Shown: piece by piece, positions 34,153 to 42,187 of the stretch
Position numbering within the stretch: the stretch's first letter is position 1
How the letters are laid out: each line of letters begins with the position of its first letter
From: Sphingopyxis panaciterrulae
GTDB lineage: Bacteria > Pseudomonadota > Alphaproteobacteria > Sphingomonadales > Sphingomonadaceae
Reading direction: 5' to 3'
Assembly: GCF_014199295.1 (NCBI RefSeq)
Contig: NZ_JACIJH010000015.1
Location: forward strand, 1-64,000
Length of the DNA: 64,000 nucleotides
The notes under the pieces: generated by a model
The model's database searches: none
Told to the model about the DNA's origin: nothing
The model's input: the letters and a program-made list of their open reading frames with translations, nothing else
Made by a program: the position numbers and the translations under genes

Positions 34153-35418
34153 ATGGGAGAAGACAGAGTGGTACTCACGAGCGAAGCGCCGCCGATTGAC
34201 GTCGACGCGCTGGATCAATCGAAAGTCGTGCGCATCGATTTGGGCAGCCAGGAAACGAAACAGCGCATGCGTGAATTGTCGGCGGACTGGGCGAAGCGCG
34301 AGCCGATCTACATCCCGCGCGATGGTTTCGTATTCGTTCTGTGTACGCGCCAGGCAGATGCGCTTGAAGTCTATAAAGATGTCGAGCGATTCCCGACTGC
34401 GGTACCCAAGAAGCCTGGTTACGAGATGTTCGACAAGTTCATGGGCATCAAGATTCTGGCGCAGATGGACGGTGAGCCGCACAGCCGTGTTCGTCGGCTG
34501 ATGAACAATGCGCTCGCGCCCAAGGCGGTCACACGGTTGGAAGACCGCATGCGGGCGGCCATCGACCGATTGCTCGACCGGATCGAGGAAAAGGGCGGAA
34601 AGTTCGACGCGATGGCCGATTATGGCAACCATCTGATCGTCGAAGGGCTGCTGACGGTGATGTTGAAGCTCAACCCCGAACAAAAGAAGATCTTTACCGA
34701 AATGCACCGGGTGATCCCGCTGGTGACCTATACCGAGGCGGGTCACAATTATCCCGACGAATGCGTCAAGGCGTTCGCCGACGCGCGCGAGGCGATCCAG
34801 AAACTGATCGACGAACGCCGGGCAGATCCCGGCGACGATCTGATCAGCGACCTGATCGCGGCGCGCGACAATGACGACAAGCTGTCGGACGAGGAGATGT
34901 TCGACCAGATTTTCACGCTGACCGCGGGCGCGCTTGGCGGAACCACCAATGCCATCGGCGGAGTCTTCTATTCGCTCTATCAGCATCCCGACGCCATCCG
35001 CGTGCTGCAGAAGGAGCCCGAGCTGATTACCGGCGCGGTCGCCGAAGCGCAGCGCTGGCATTCGGGCAGCTACATGACCTTTCCCCGGTTCGCGCAGCGC
35101 GACACTGAAGTCGGCGGCACCAAGATCCTGAAGGGCATGGTCGTGCGCATTTCGTCGCAAGCGGCGCACTATGACCCGACGGTCTATGACAATCCGCTGG
35201 AATTCGACGTGCGGCGCAACCCGCGCATCGTCGCTTTCGGATCGGGGCCACATGCCTGTCTCGGTTTCTTTCTCGCCCGCTCGCTGATGCGAATTGCGGT
35301 CGAGCAGCTGATCACCCGCTTTCCCGACGCGCGGCTCGAAAACCCCGACATGCCGGTGACCTACAGCGGATCGGTCGGCGAGCTCCGGGTCAAATCGCTG
35401 CCCATGCTGACGCAATAA
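34153..35418 (+). CDS. Cytochrome P450, copy 2
   Basis: 421 residues, closely similar to copy 1 along its whole length. Heme loop FGSGPHACLG (near 357), ExxR in EAQRW (near 294). The I-helix reads AGALGGTT, so at the aligned positions both the acid and the alcohol are lost (Leu and Gly). The pair probably arose by tandem duplication and then diverged in substrate or step. Heads the run P450 - hydroxylase - FAH - FAH - F420 reductase - cofE - cofD - cofC on the plus strand. Confidence 0.92.
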   Translation: MGEDRVVLTSEAPPIDVDALDQSKVVRIDLGSQETKQRMRELSADWAKREPIYIPRDGFVFVLCTRQADALEVYKDVERFPTAVPKKPGYEMFDKFMGIKILAQMDGEPHSRVRRLMNNALAPKAVTRLEDRMRAAIDRLLDRIEEKGGKFDAMADYGNHLIVEGLLTVMLKLNPEQKKIFTEMHRVIPLVTYTEAGHNYPDECVKAFADAREAIQKLIDERRADPGDDLISDLIAARDNDDKLSDEEMFDQIFTLTAGALGGTTNAIGGVFYSLYQHPDAIRVLQKEPELITGAVAEAQRWHSGSYMTFPRFAQRDTEVGGTKILKGMVVRISSQAAHYDPTVYDNPLEFDVRRNPRIVAFGSGPHACLGFFLARSLMRIAVEQLITRFPDARLENPDMPVTYSGSVGELRVKSLPMLTQ

Positions 35419-35463
35419 AGCGCAGCCCAAGCGACCAACTTCAAGAGAAAGGTACCGGAGATC

Positions 35464-37164
35464 GTGGCTACCGAACAAGCGCCGACACTCGACGCCGATG
35501 TCATCATTTTAGGCGGCGGTCCCGTCGGCCTCGCCGTCGCCGTCGACCTCGCCTGGCGTGGACAGCGCCCGATATTGATCGAGCGGGGGGATGGCGAAGT
35601 CGTTCATCCGCGCGCCGGGGGCTTCACCGCGCGCACCATGGAACATTTGCGCCGCTGGGGCATCGCCGACGAGGTGCGCAAATATTTCAACCCTGACTTC
35701 CCGCTCAACCAGCGCTTTTGTCTCAGCGTGTCGGGGCATGAGCTGGCGACGGCCCGGCTTGGGACGCTGCGCGAGACTCCGACGCCGCCCGAAACGCCGG
35801 AGAAGCACCAGCGGTGCCGGCAGATGTATTATGACCCGATCATCCGCAAGCGCGCGATCGAGCTGGGCGCAGACCTTCGCATGCGGCATTCGGTCGAAGC
35901 GTTCGCCGACAAGGGTGATCACGTCGAATTGCAGGTGCGCAACCTTGAAACCGACGAGGTTCTGACCTTGCGCACGGCGTGGCTGGTCGCCTGCGACGGC
36001 GGTCGTAGCTGGGTGCGCGACGAACTCGGCATCGGCGTGCAGGGCAATCGCCTGAACCATTCGCTCAGCGTCCTGCTCGAAGGAGACATCGTCGGTCACG
36101 GCGGCGAAGAGGCGGCCGAGCGCTATATCATTCTCGGACCCAAGGGACCGTGGGCCAACATCACGACCATGGAGGGCGAAAACCGCCAGTGGCGCATGAA
36201 CTTGCGGTTCGACGAAGAGCCCGATCTGGCGACTTTCGATCCGCAGGAGGCTATTCGCCGCGCGGTATCGCCCGATGCCGATCTGAAAGTGCTTTCGATC
36301 CTTCCCTGGCGCAGGTCGAATATCATCGCCGACCATTTTCAGTCTGGGCGGATCCTGCTTGCGGGCGACGCCGTCCATGTGATGACACCGACTGGCGGCT
36401 TCGGGGCCAACACCGGTATCGGCGATGCCGTCGATCTTGGGTGGAAGCTGCAGGCGGTTATCGAGGGCTGGGGCGGCGACGCGCTGATCGACAGCTATGA
36501 GGTCGAGCGGCGGCCGATCGCCTTTCGCAACGTCTTCGAAGCCGAGCGCAACCACAAGGCGTGGAGTCCCGCCGAGGATATCTCGCGCATCGCCGAGGAG
36601 TCGCCGGAGGGCGAACGCATCCGGCGGCGCATCGGCGAGGGACTGGTCGAGGCTAGCTATCCCGAGTGGAATTCGATCGGGGTGGCGCTCGGCTATGCCT
36701 ATCTGAACTCGCCCTTGTGCGTTCCTGACGGAACACCGCCGCCTGCCGACGAGCCGTCGGTCTATCGACCGACCGCGCGTCCGGGACACCGCGCGCCGCA
36801 CGCATGGCTGTCCGATGGCCGTTCGATGCTTGATCTGTTCGGCAACGGCTTTGTGCTTCTGAGCTTTGCGGACAAGGAAGCGGAGGGTGTCGATGCGCTT
36901 CTCGCCGCGGCAGCGGAGCGAAAGGTTCCAATCCGCGTCGAGTGCATCGCGGACGGCAATATTGCGGCGCTGTACGAACAACCGCTCGTGCTCGTCCGTC
37001 CCGACGGTCACGTCGCCTGGCGCGGTTCGCAGCTGCCCGATGCCGGCGGTCTCATCGACATCGTTCGGGGTAAGACCGTCACACCGCAAGTGCGGACGCA
37101 GGTCGAACGGCAGACCTATTATGCCCAGGCGCGCCGCGAACCTGCCAGCGAACTTGCTGCCTAA
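35464..37164 (+). CDS. FAD-dependent monooxygenase (PHBH/MhpA-like)
   Basis: 566-residue class A flavin monooxygenase. ILGGGPVGLAVAVDLAWRG (residues 15-33) binds FAD, the DG motif is in LVACDGGRSWVR (near 177), and LLAGDAVHVMTPTGGFGAN (near 298) is the GD motif. A thioredoxin-like C-terminal domain is present. GTG 35464 has GGTACCGGAG upstream. It differs strongly from the 27836-29665 hydroxylase, suggesting two hydroxylation steps or substrates. A 209-nt gap with a tandem CGGCGCTCCG repeat (from about 37176) follows. Confidence 0.88.
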   Translation: MATEQAPTLDADVIILGGGPVGLAVAVDLAWRGQRPILIERGDGEVVHPRAGGFTARTMEHLRRWGIADEVRKYFNPDFPLNQRFCLSVSGHELATARLGTLRETPTPPETPEKHQRCRQMYYDPIIRKRAIELGADLRMRHSVEAFADKGDHVELQVRNLETDEVLTLRTAWLVACDGGRSWVRDELGIGVQGNRLNHSLSVLLEGDIVGHGGEEAAERYIILGPKGPWANITTMEGENRQWRMNLRFDEEPDLATFDPQEAIRRAVSPDADLKVLSILPWRRSNIIADHFQSGRILLAGDAVHVMTPTGGFGANTGIGDAVDLGWKLQAVIEGWGGDALIDSYEVERRPIAFRNVFEAERNHKAWSPAEDISRIAEESPEGERIRRRIGEGLVEASYPEWNSIGVALGYAYLNSPLCVPDGTPPPADEPSVYRPTARPGHRAPHAWLSDGRSMLDLFGNGFVLLSFADKEAEGVDALLAAAAERKVPIRVECIADGNIAALYEQPLVLVRPDGHVAWRGSQLPDAGGLIDIVRGKTVTPQVRTQVERQTYYAQARREPASELAA

Positions 37165-37276
37165 AGATATCGGATCGCGGCGCTCCGCGGCGCTCCGCGG
37201 CGTGCGCGCGATGCGCCGACTGGCGCCGTAGCGGTGCCTGGCTCGTTCCCTGGGGTGGCGATGCCTGCAAATGCGT

Positions 37277-37290
37277 CGCCCCCGGGGGCG
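37277..37290. other. 14-bp GC palindrome in the hydroxylase-FAH gap
   Basis: CGCCCCCGGGGGCG is a perfect palindrome followed by TTTCCCC, in the 37165-37373 gap. It may be an attenuator or terminator-like hairpin. There is no copy of the shared operator in this gap, so the downstream genes are probably read from upstream. Confidence 0.3.
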
Positions 37291-37373
37291 TTTCCCCAAC
37301 GGGTTGCGCCGCCAGGACCGGGACATGCAAGCGGCGGTAAAAAGCCGTACTTTTGGGATGAGGAGCCGACAGG

Positions 37374-38168
37374 ATGAAATGGGCACGATTTCAGCATAAT
37401 GGCCAGCCAACCTATGGGCTCGTCGAAGGCGACGCGGTAAAGATCGTCAGCGGCGATCCGTTCGGCGGCTATGCACTGAGCGGCGAAGAGTTGCGCTGGG
37501 ACGATCTGGAATTGCTGGTTCCGGTCGTTCCGGGCACCTTCTATGCCGCCGGGGCGAATTACACCGATCATATCGTCGGCATGCGAAAGCAGACCGGCGC
37601 CGATCCAACGCCGCCCTCGCGGGCGCATATCGGCTATCGCGCGAACAGCGCGCTCATCCCGCACGGCGCCGCCATCGTCAAACCCGCCGACGCCGGCGAG
37701 CAGTTCCAGTATGAAGGGGAACTGGTCGCGGTGATCGGCAAGCGTGCGCGCCATGTCTCGAAGGCGGATGCGCTGGGCCATGTGCTCGGCTGGACGATCG
37801 GCAACGACATCAGCGAGCGGACATGGCAGCGTGCCGACAGCACATTGTGGCGCGCCAAGAACAGCGATACCTTCAAGCCCATGGGTCCCTATATCGACAC
37901 CGATCCGGACTTTACCGACATGCAGACGATCGTCCGGATCGATGGGCAGGAGGTCGATCGCTTCGCGACGCTCAACATGCTCTTCGACGCCGCGACCTTC
38001 ATTTCCGACATGTCGCAATATATCACGCTGCATCCCGGCGACGTCATCTGGCTCGGAACCGACGGCGTGCCGAGCAACATGCGTCCGGGCAATCGGGTCG
38101 AGGTCGAAATCACGGGACTGGGCGTGCTGAGCAATCCGGTTGTCGCCGAGGATCGCGCTTCGTCATGA
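37374..38168 (+). CDS. FAH-family hydrolase/hydratase, copy 1
   Basis: 264 residues. Metal-binding E-x-E in QYEGELVAVIG (near 105) and GNDISERTWQ (near 143); the end GDVIWLGTDGVPSNMRPG matches the FAH fold core. In ring-cleavage pathways such proteins hydrolyse acylpyruvate-type products or hydrate 2-hydroxydienoates. ATGA overlap with the next FAH gene shows tight coupling. GGATGAGGAG lies upstream of ATG 37374. Confidence 0.87.
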   Translation: MKWARFQHNGQPTYGLVEGDAVKIVSGDPFGGYALSGEELRWDDLELLVPVVPGTFYAAGANYTDHIVGMRKQTGADPTPPSRAHIGYRANSALIPHGAAIVKPADAGEQFQYEGELVAVIGKRARHVSKADALGHVLGWTIGNDISERTWQRADSTLWRAKNSDTFKPMGPYIDTDPDFTDMQTIVRIDGQEVDRFATLNMLFDAATFISDMSQYITLHPGDVIWLGTDGVPSNMRPGNRVEVEITGLGVLSNPVVAEDRASS

Positions 38169-39010
38169 AGCTCGTCCGCTATGGGGCCAAGGGCAAGGAG
38201 CGTCCCGGCGCACTGGATGCCGACGGGACCATACGCGATCTGAGCGGCATGATCGACGACATCGGTCCTGCAGCTCTGTCGCCCGAATCGCTTGCACGGC
38301 TGCGCGAAACCGATCTTCAGTCGCTGCCATCCGTGGCGCCCCAGCGGCTCGGCACACCGGTGGCGCGTTCGCGTAAGTTTCTTGCGATCGGGACGAACTA
38401 CCGACGTCACGCCGACGAGGCCGGGATGCCGCATCCCGCCGAGCCCATCCTGTTCACCAAGGCGATTTCCTGCCTCTCGGGCCCCGATGACGATATCTTG
38501 CTCCCCCCGGGCGCAACCCAACTCGACTGGGAGGTGGAACTTGGCGTGATTATCGGATCGGTGGCGCGGCACGTCGCTCGGGCCGATGCGCTCGCCCATG
38601 TTGCTGGCTATTGCGTCGTGAACGACGTATCCGAACGCGCGTATCAGCTGGCGCGCGGCGGCAGCTGGGACAAGGGGAAGGGGTATGACAGCTTCGGCCC
38701 CGTCGGGCCGTGGCTCGTTACCGCCGACGAAATTCCCGATCCGCAGGCGCTGGAACTGTTCCTCGAAGTCAACGGAACGATGATGCAAGGCGGCAGCACG
38801 GCCGATATGATCTTCGGTGTCGCGGACATCATCTCCTATGTGAGCGGTTTCATCACATTGGAGCCAGGCGATATTATTGCGACCGGGACGCCCCATGGCG
38901 TCGGCATGGGCATGACACCGCCCCGCTTCCTCGCGGCAGGCGACAAGCTGCGGCTCGGGATCGGTGGACTTGGCGAACAAAATCAGACCGTCGTTCCCGA
39001 CGCGCGATAA
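38165..39010 (+). CDS. FAH-family hydrolase/hydratase, copy 2
   Basis: 281 residues, clearly a different subfamily from copy 1: E-x-E in DWEVELGVIIG (near 122), NDVSERAYQLARGG (near 152), and the end GDIIATGTPHGVGMGM. The shift from ATG 38165 overlapping the previous stop gives translational coupling. It is followed 11 nt later by the F420:NADP reductase gene, so ring-cleavage products and F420 redox genes share a transcript. Confidence 0.87.
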   Translation: MKLVRYGAKGKERPGALDADGTIRDLSGMIDDIGPAALSPESLARLRETDLQSLPSVAPQRLGTPVARSRKFLAIGTNYRRHADEAGMPHPAEPILFTKAISCLSGPDDDILLPPGATQLDWEVELGVIIGSVARHVARADALAHVAGYCVVNDVSERAYQLARGGSWDKGKGYDSFGPVGPWLVTADEIPDPQALELFLEVNGTMMQGGSTADMIFGVADIISYVSGFITLEPGDIIATGTPHGVGMGMTPPRFLAAGDKLRLGIGGLGEQNQTVVPDAR

Positions 39011-39021
39011 TTGGACAGGAA

Positions 39022-39705
39022 ATGATGGACATCGGCACGGCTAAAATCGCTATTCTCGGGGGCACCGGCAAGGAAGGCGGCGGCCTCGCGCTGCGCTGGG
39101 CCAGCAAGGGACATCGCGTCATCATTGGCAGCCGCTCGATCGAACGCGCCCAAGCGGCGGCAGCGGCGATCAATGAAAGGCTCGGCGTTTCGCTGGCGAC
39201 CGGAAACGGTCTCGCCGCCGCCACTGCGGAAGCCGAGATCGTCACGCTCGCGGTTCCCTATGCCGCGCAGCAGGAAACGGCGAAGGAGGTCGCATCGGTC
39301 CTTGCCGGCAAGATATTGATCGATGTGACCGTTCCGCTTGTGCCGCCGCAGGTCAGCCGTGTCCAGCTTCCCGCGGGCCGCTCTGCCGTCGAAGCGCTGC
39401 AGGAACGACTCGGTCCTGAGGTCAGGGTGGTGTCGGCCTTCCAGAATATCTCGGCGCATCATCTCGATGATCTCGACGCGGAAGTCGAATGCGACGTACT
39501 GGTGTGCGCCGACGACAATTCTGCGGCAGAGGCCGTGATTGCGCTTTCGACGCAAATCGGGTTGCGCGCCTGGTATGCGGGGCCACTATGCAATTCCGTC
39601 GTCAGCGAAGGGTTGACGTCGGTTCTCATCGCCCTCAACCGGCGGTACAAGGTACCGGGCTCGGGGATTCGGATTACCGGGATCGACGGTTTGGAGATTG
39701 CGTGA
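39022..39705 (+). CDS. npdG: NADPH-dependent F420 reductase (F420:NADP oxidoreductase)
   Basis: 227 residues of the Fno/NpdG family. The NADP-binding motif ILGGTGKEGGGLALRWA (residues 10-26), IIGSRSIERAQAAA (near 34), VTVPLVPP (near 105) and FQNISAHHL (near 143) match family features. It moves a hydride between NADPH and F420, giving F420H2 for the LLM oxidoreductase. The same role is known in F420-dependent picrate degradation. Double ATG at 39022/39025 with GGACAGGA upstream. Next gene overlaps by GTGA. Confidence 0.88.
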   Translation: MMDIGTAKIAILGGTGKEGGGLALRWASKGHRVIIGSRSIERAQAAAAAINERLGVSLATGNGLAAATAEAEIVTLAVPYAAQQETAKEVASVLAGKILIDVTVPLVPPQVSRVQLPAGRSAVEALQERLGPEVRVVSAFQNISAHHLDDLDAEVECDVLVCADDNSAAEAVIALSTQIGLRAWYAGPLCNSVVSEGLTSVLIALNRRYKVPGSGIRITGIDGLEIA

Positions 39706-40472
39706 CACCTATTGCCCCTCGGCTGTCGATCATGGCTCTGCCGGGACTGCCCTCTATTGCAAGCGGCGATAATTTGGCGATCCTGATCGCGGCGGCCTGC
39801 GAACGGGCGGCATTGCCTCTCGCCGACGGCGATATCGTCGTCGTCGCGCAGAAAATCGTCTCCAAAGCCGAAGGCCGCGCGATACCCCTCGGCGAGGTGA
39901 CGCCGTCGCAGGCGGCGCAGGACCTCGCGATCCGCGTCGAAAAGGACCCGCGTCTCGTCGAGCTCATTCTCTCGGAATCGACAGCGGTGATCCGCGCCGT
40001 TCCCGGGGTTCTCATCGTCGAGCACCGGCTGGGCTTCATCCTTGCCAACGCCGGAATCGACGCTTCCAATATCGACCATGGAAAGGATGAAATGGCGCTT
40101 CTCCTTCCCGTCGATCCCGATGCATCGGCGCGGCTGCTGCGCGCCGATCTGTCAGCGCAAGTCGGGGCGGCCGTCGCCGTGCTGATCATCGACAGTATCG
40201 GCCGCGCATGGCGTCTGGGGACGGTGGGAACCGCAATCGGCGCGAGCGGGCTGCCCACGCTGCTCGATCTGCGCGGCAAGCCCGACATGTTCGGTCGCCC
40301 GCTCCAGACATCCGAGCTCGGTTTTGCGGATGAAATTGCCGCTGCCGCTTCGCTGGCGATGGGGCAGGCCGACGAGGCAACGCCCGTGACCATCGTTCGC
40401 GGCCTGGCCTATGGCGGTGACGATCCAGCCGCGGCGCTGCTACGCGACCGCGACCGGGATTTGTTTCGGTGA
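39702..40472 (+). CDS. cofE: CofE, coenzyme F420-0:L-glutamate ligase
   Basis: 256 residues, the usual stand-alone length, without the C-terminal nitroreductase-like domain of actinobacterial FbiB. VVVAQKIVSKAEGR (near 45), IIDSIGRAWRLGTVGTAIG (near 165) and LPTLLDLRGKPDMFGRPL (near 187) are family hallmarks. It adds glutamates to F420-0. GTG 39702 overlaps the reductase stop and includes the conserved LSIMALPGLP start region; the ATG 39732 would cut it. Confidence 0.93.
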   Translation: MTPIAPRLSIMALPGLPSIASGDNLAILIAAACERAALPLADGDIVVVAQKIVSKAEGRAIPLGEVTPSQAAQDLAIRVEKDPRLVELILSESTAVIRAVPGVLIVEHRLGFILANAGIDASNIDHGKDEMALLLPVDPDASARLLRADLSAQVGAAVAVLIIDSIGRAWRLGTVGTAIGASGLPTLLDLRGKPDMFGRPLQTSELGFADEIAAAASLAMGQADEATPVTIVRGLAYGGDDPAAALLRDRDRDLFR

Positions 40473-41395
40473 TCGTCGCATTGGCCGGCGGCGTCGGCGG
40501 CGCGAAACTGGCGGCGGGCCTGGCTGCCATCCTGCCTCCCGGCAATCTTACTGTTGTCGTCAACACAGGCGACGACTTTGTCCATCTGGGTCTGGCGATC
40601 TCGCCCGATATCGACACGGTCACCTATACGCTCGCAGGCCTCAACGATCGCACCCAAGGCTGGGGCTTGGCCGACGAAAGCTGGCATTTCATGAGCGCGC
40701 TCGAGCGGCTCGGCGGTGCGCAATGGTTCAGGCTGGGCGACAATGATCTCGCGACGCATGTCGAGCGCACCCGCCGCCTGCGGCGCGAAACCCTCTCTGC
40801 GATCACTGCCGATTTTGCGAAGCGGCTGGGCATCCGCCAGCATATCATCCCGATGTCCGACGACCGCGTCAGCACGATGGTCGACACCGATGAGGGCGAG
40901 CTTGCCTTTCAGGATTATTTCGTCCGCCGTCGCTGCGAACCGCGCTTTCGCGGGATTCGATTCGACGGGTTGGGAGACGCGCTTCCATCGACGGGCCTGA
41001 TTGCCGCGCTGGAAGATCCGGCGCTGGAGGCAATCGTCATTTGCCCGTCGAATCCGCTCCTCAGTATTGAACCGATCCTGGCGCTCGCCGGGGTCGACAA
41101 GGCGCTGCGCCATCGTTCGGTACCCCTCATCGCCGTTTCGCCTTTCATCGGCGGTGAAGCGGTGAAGGGGCCGGCAGCAAAGATCATGCGCGAACTGGGT
41201 CTGGTTCCTACACCGGCGGCCGTCGCGGCACGCTATGACGGGTTGCTCGATGGTTTGGTCATCGACCATGCCGATGCCGCTGCATCGGCACCCGAAGGCC
41301 TCCGGCTGCTGGTCACCGACAGCCTGATGCGCGACGCGCCGGATCAGGCACGCCTGGCGCAAGAGGTGATCCAGTTCGCGCGCCGTTGCGGTTGA
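40469..41395 (+). CDS. cofD: CofD, 2-phospho-L-lactate (or phosphoenolpyruvyl) transferase
   Basis: 308 residues. The start LAGGVGGAKLAAGLA, VVNTGDDFVHLGL (near 30) and PSNPLLSIEPIL (near 195) are typical of CofD/FbiA. It joins the lactyl/pyruvyl-phospho-guanosine made by CofC to Fo, giving (dehydro-)F420-0. GTG 40469 overlaps the cofE stop. Which three-carbon unit is used (phospholactate, PEP or 3-phosphoglycerate) cannot be read from the sequence. Confidence 0.94.
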   Translation: MIVALAGGVGGAKLAAGLAAILPPGNLTVVVNTGDDFVHLGLAISPDIDTVTYTLAGLNDRTQGWGLADESWHFMSALERLGGAQWFRLGDNDLATHVERTRRLRRETLSAITADFAKRLGIRQHIIPMSDDRVSTMVDTDEGELAFQDYFVRRRCEPRFRGIRFDGLGDALPSTGLIAALEDPALEAIVICPSNPLLSIEPILALAGVDKALRHRSVPLIAVSPFIGGEAVKGPAAKIMRELGLVPTPAAVAARYDGLLDGLVIDHADAAASAPEGLRLLVTDSLMRDAPDQARLAQEVIQFARRCG

Positions 41396-41398
41396 GCG

Positions 41399-42010
41399 AT
41401 GGCGGCCGAGACGACCATCATTCTGCCCGTGCGGGGATTTGAGAGTGGCAAGAGCCGGCTTGCCAAGATCCTGTCGGTGCAGGAGCGAACGGCGCTCAAT
41501 GCGCGAATGTTTGCGCATGTGTTCGCGGTGGCGCGCGAGGTGGTCGGCAGCGACGCCTGCCTGATTGTCAGTCCCTCGCAAGAAATATGCGATCTCGCGG
41601 AGAGCGTGGGCGCGCAAGGTCTGATCGAAGGGGGATATGGCTTGAACGCAGCGCTCGAAGAGGCGCGCCGCGCCGTAAGGGCGCGTGGAAGCGATGGAAT
41701 TCTTGCGCTCAGCTGCGATCTCCCGCTGCTCGTTCCTGCCGATATCGAGGCGCTGCTTGGAGCGGCGCACGACGTCGTCCTTGCGCCCGATGTCGAAGGG
41801 GGTGGCACCAACGCTTTGCTGGCGCGCGGCTCGGCGCAAATTGCCTATCGGTTCGGACCCGGCAGCTACAGGGCCCATGTGCACGAAGCCGAATCGCTCG
41901 GAGCAGGGGTGGCTGTCGTGAACCGTCCGGGACTGGCAAATGATCTCGACCTGCCCGGGCAACTATCGCTACTCAACAACCTTGGGGGCGGCTGGCAGCC
42001 CGCGGCTTAG
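41399..42010 (+). CDS. cofC: CofC, phospholactate/PEP guanylyltransferase
   Basis: 203 residues of the nucleotidyltransferase fold with the N-terminal LPVRGFESGKSRLA (residues 9-22), LALSCDLPLLVP (near 100) and FGPGSYRAHVHEA (near 152) typical of CofC/FbiD. It activates the three-carbon phospho-acid with GTP for CofD. It follows cofD by 3 nt and ends the long plus-strand operon. Confidence 0.93.
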   Translation: MAAETTIILPVRGFESGKSRLAKILSVQERTALNARMFAHVFAVAREVVGSDACLIVSPSQEICDLAESVGAQGLIEGGYGLNAALEEARRAVRARGSDGILALSCDLPLLVPADIEALLGAAHDVVLAPDVEGGGTNALLARGSAQIAYRFGPGSYRAHVHEAESLGAGVAVVNRPGLANDLDLPGQLSLLNNLGGGWQPAA

Positions 42011-42025
42011 CTGGGATTTCATGAC

Positions 42026-42039
42026 ATTACATGTGTCAA
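42026..42039. promoter_or_regulatory. Operator site 13 (ATTACATGTGTCAA)
   Basis: Shared palindrome in the 177-nt gap between cofC and the TonB receptor gene (42188, plus). Confidence 0.6.
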
Positions 42040-42082
42040 GGCAAGGTGTAATTCTCACCGAAAAATCGTGTGAAAAGTCTAC

Positions 42083-42096
42083 TTTACACTAGTCAA
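42083..42096. promoter_or_regulatory. Operator site 14 (TTTACACTAGTCAA)
   Basis: Second copy upstream of the same TonB receptor, 57 nt from site 13 (start to start). Paired sites could allow looping or cooperative binding. Confidence 0.55.
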
Positions 42097-42187
42097 GTTA
42101 TACCTTAGCTTCCTCTCCATCGCGGCACCCAGCGATACGCCGAGCCATCAGCAAAAAGCTGCGCGGCGGGAGGAGAGGGAGAAAATC

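Noticed and set aside
35509-37410. 633-codon open frame on the minus strand
   Set aside because: It is antisense to the flavin monooxygenase, whose motifs and codon use are convincing. Long antisense frames are common in GC-rich DNA, and this one has no recognisable family.
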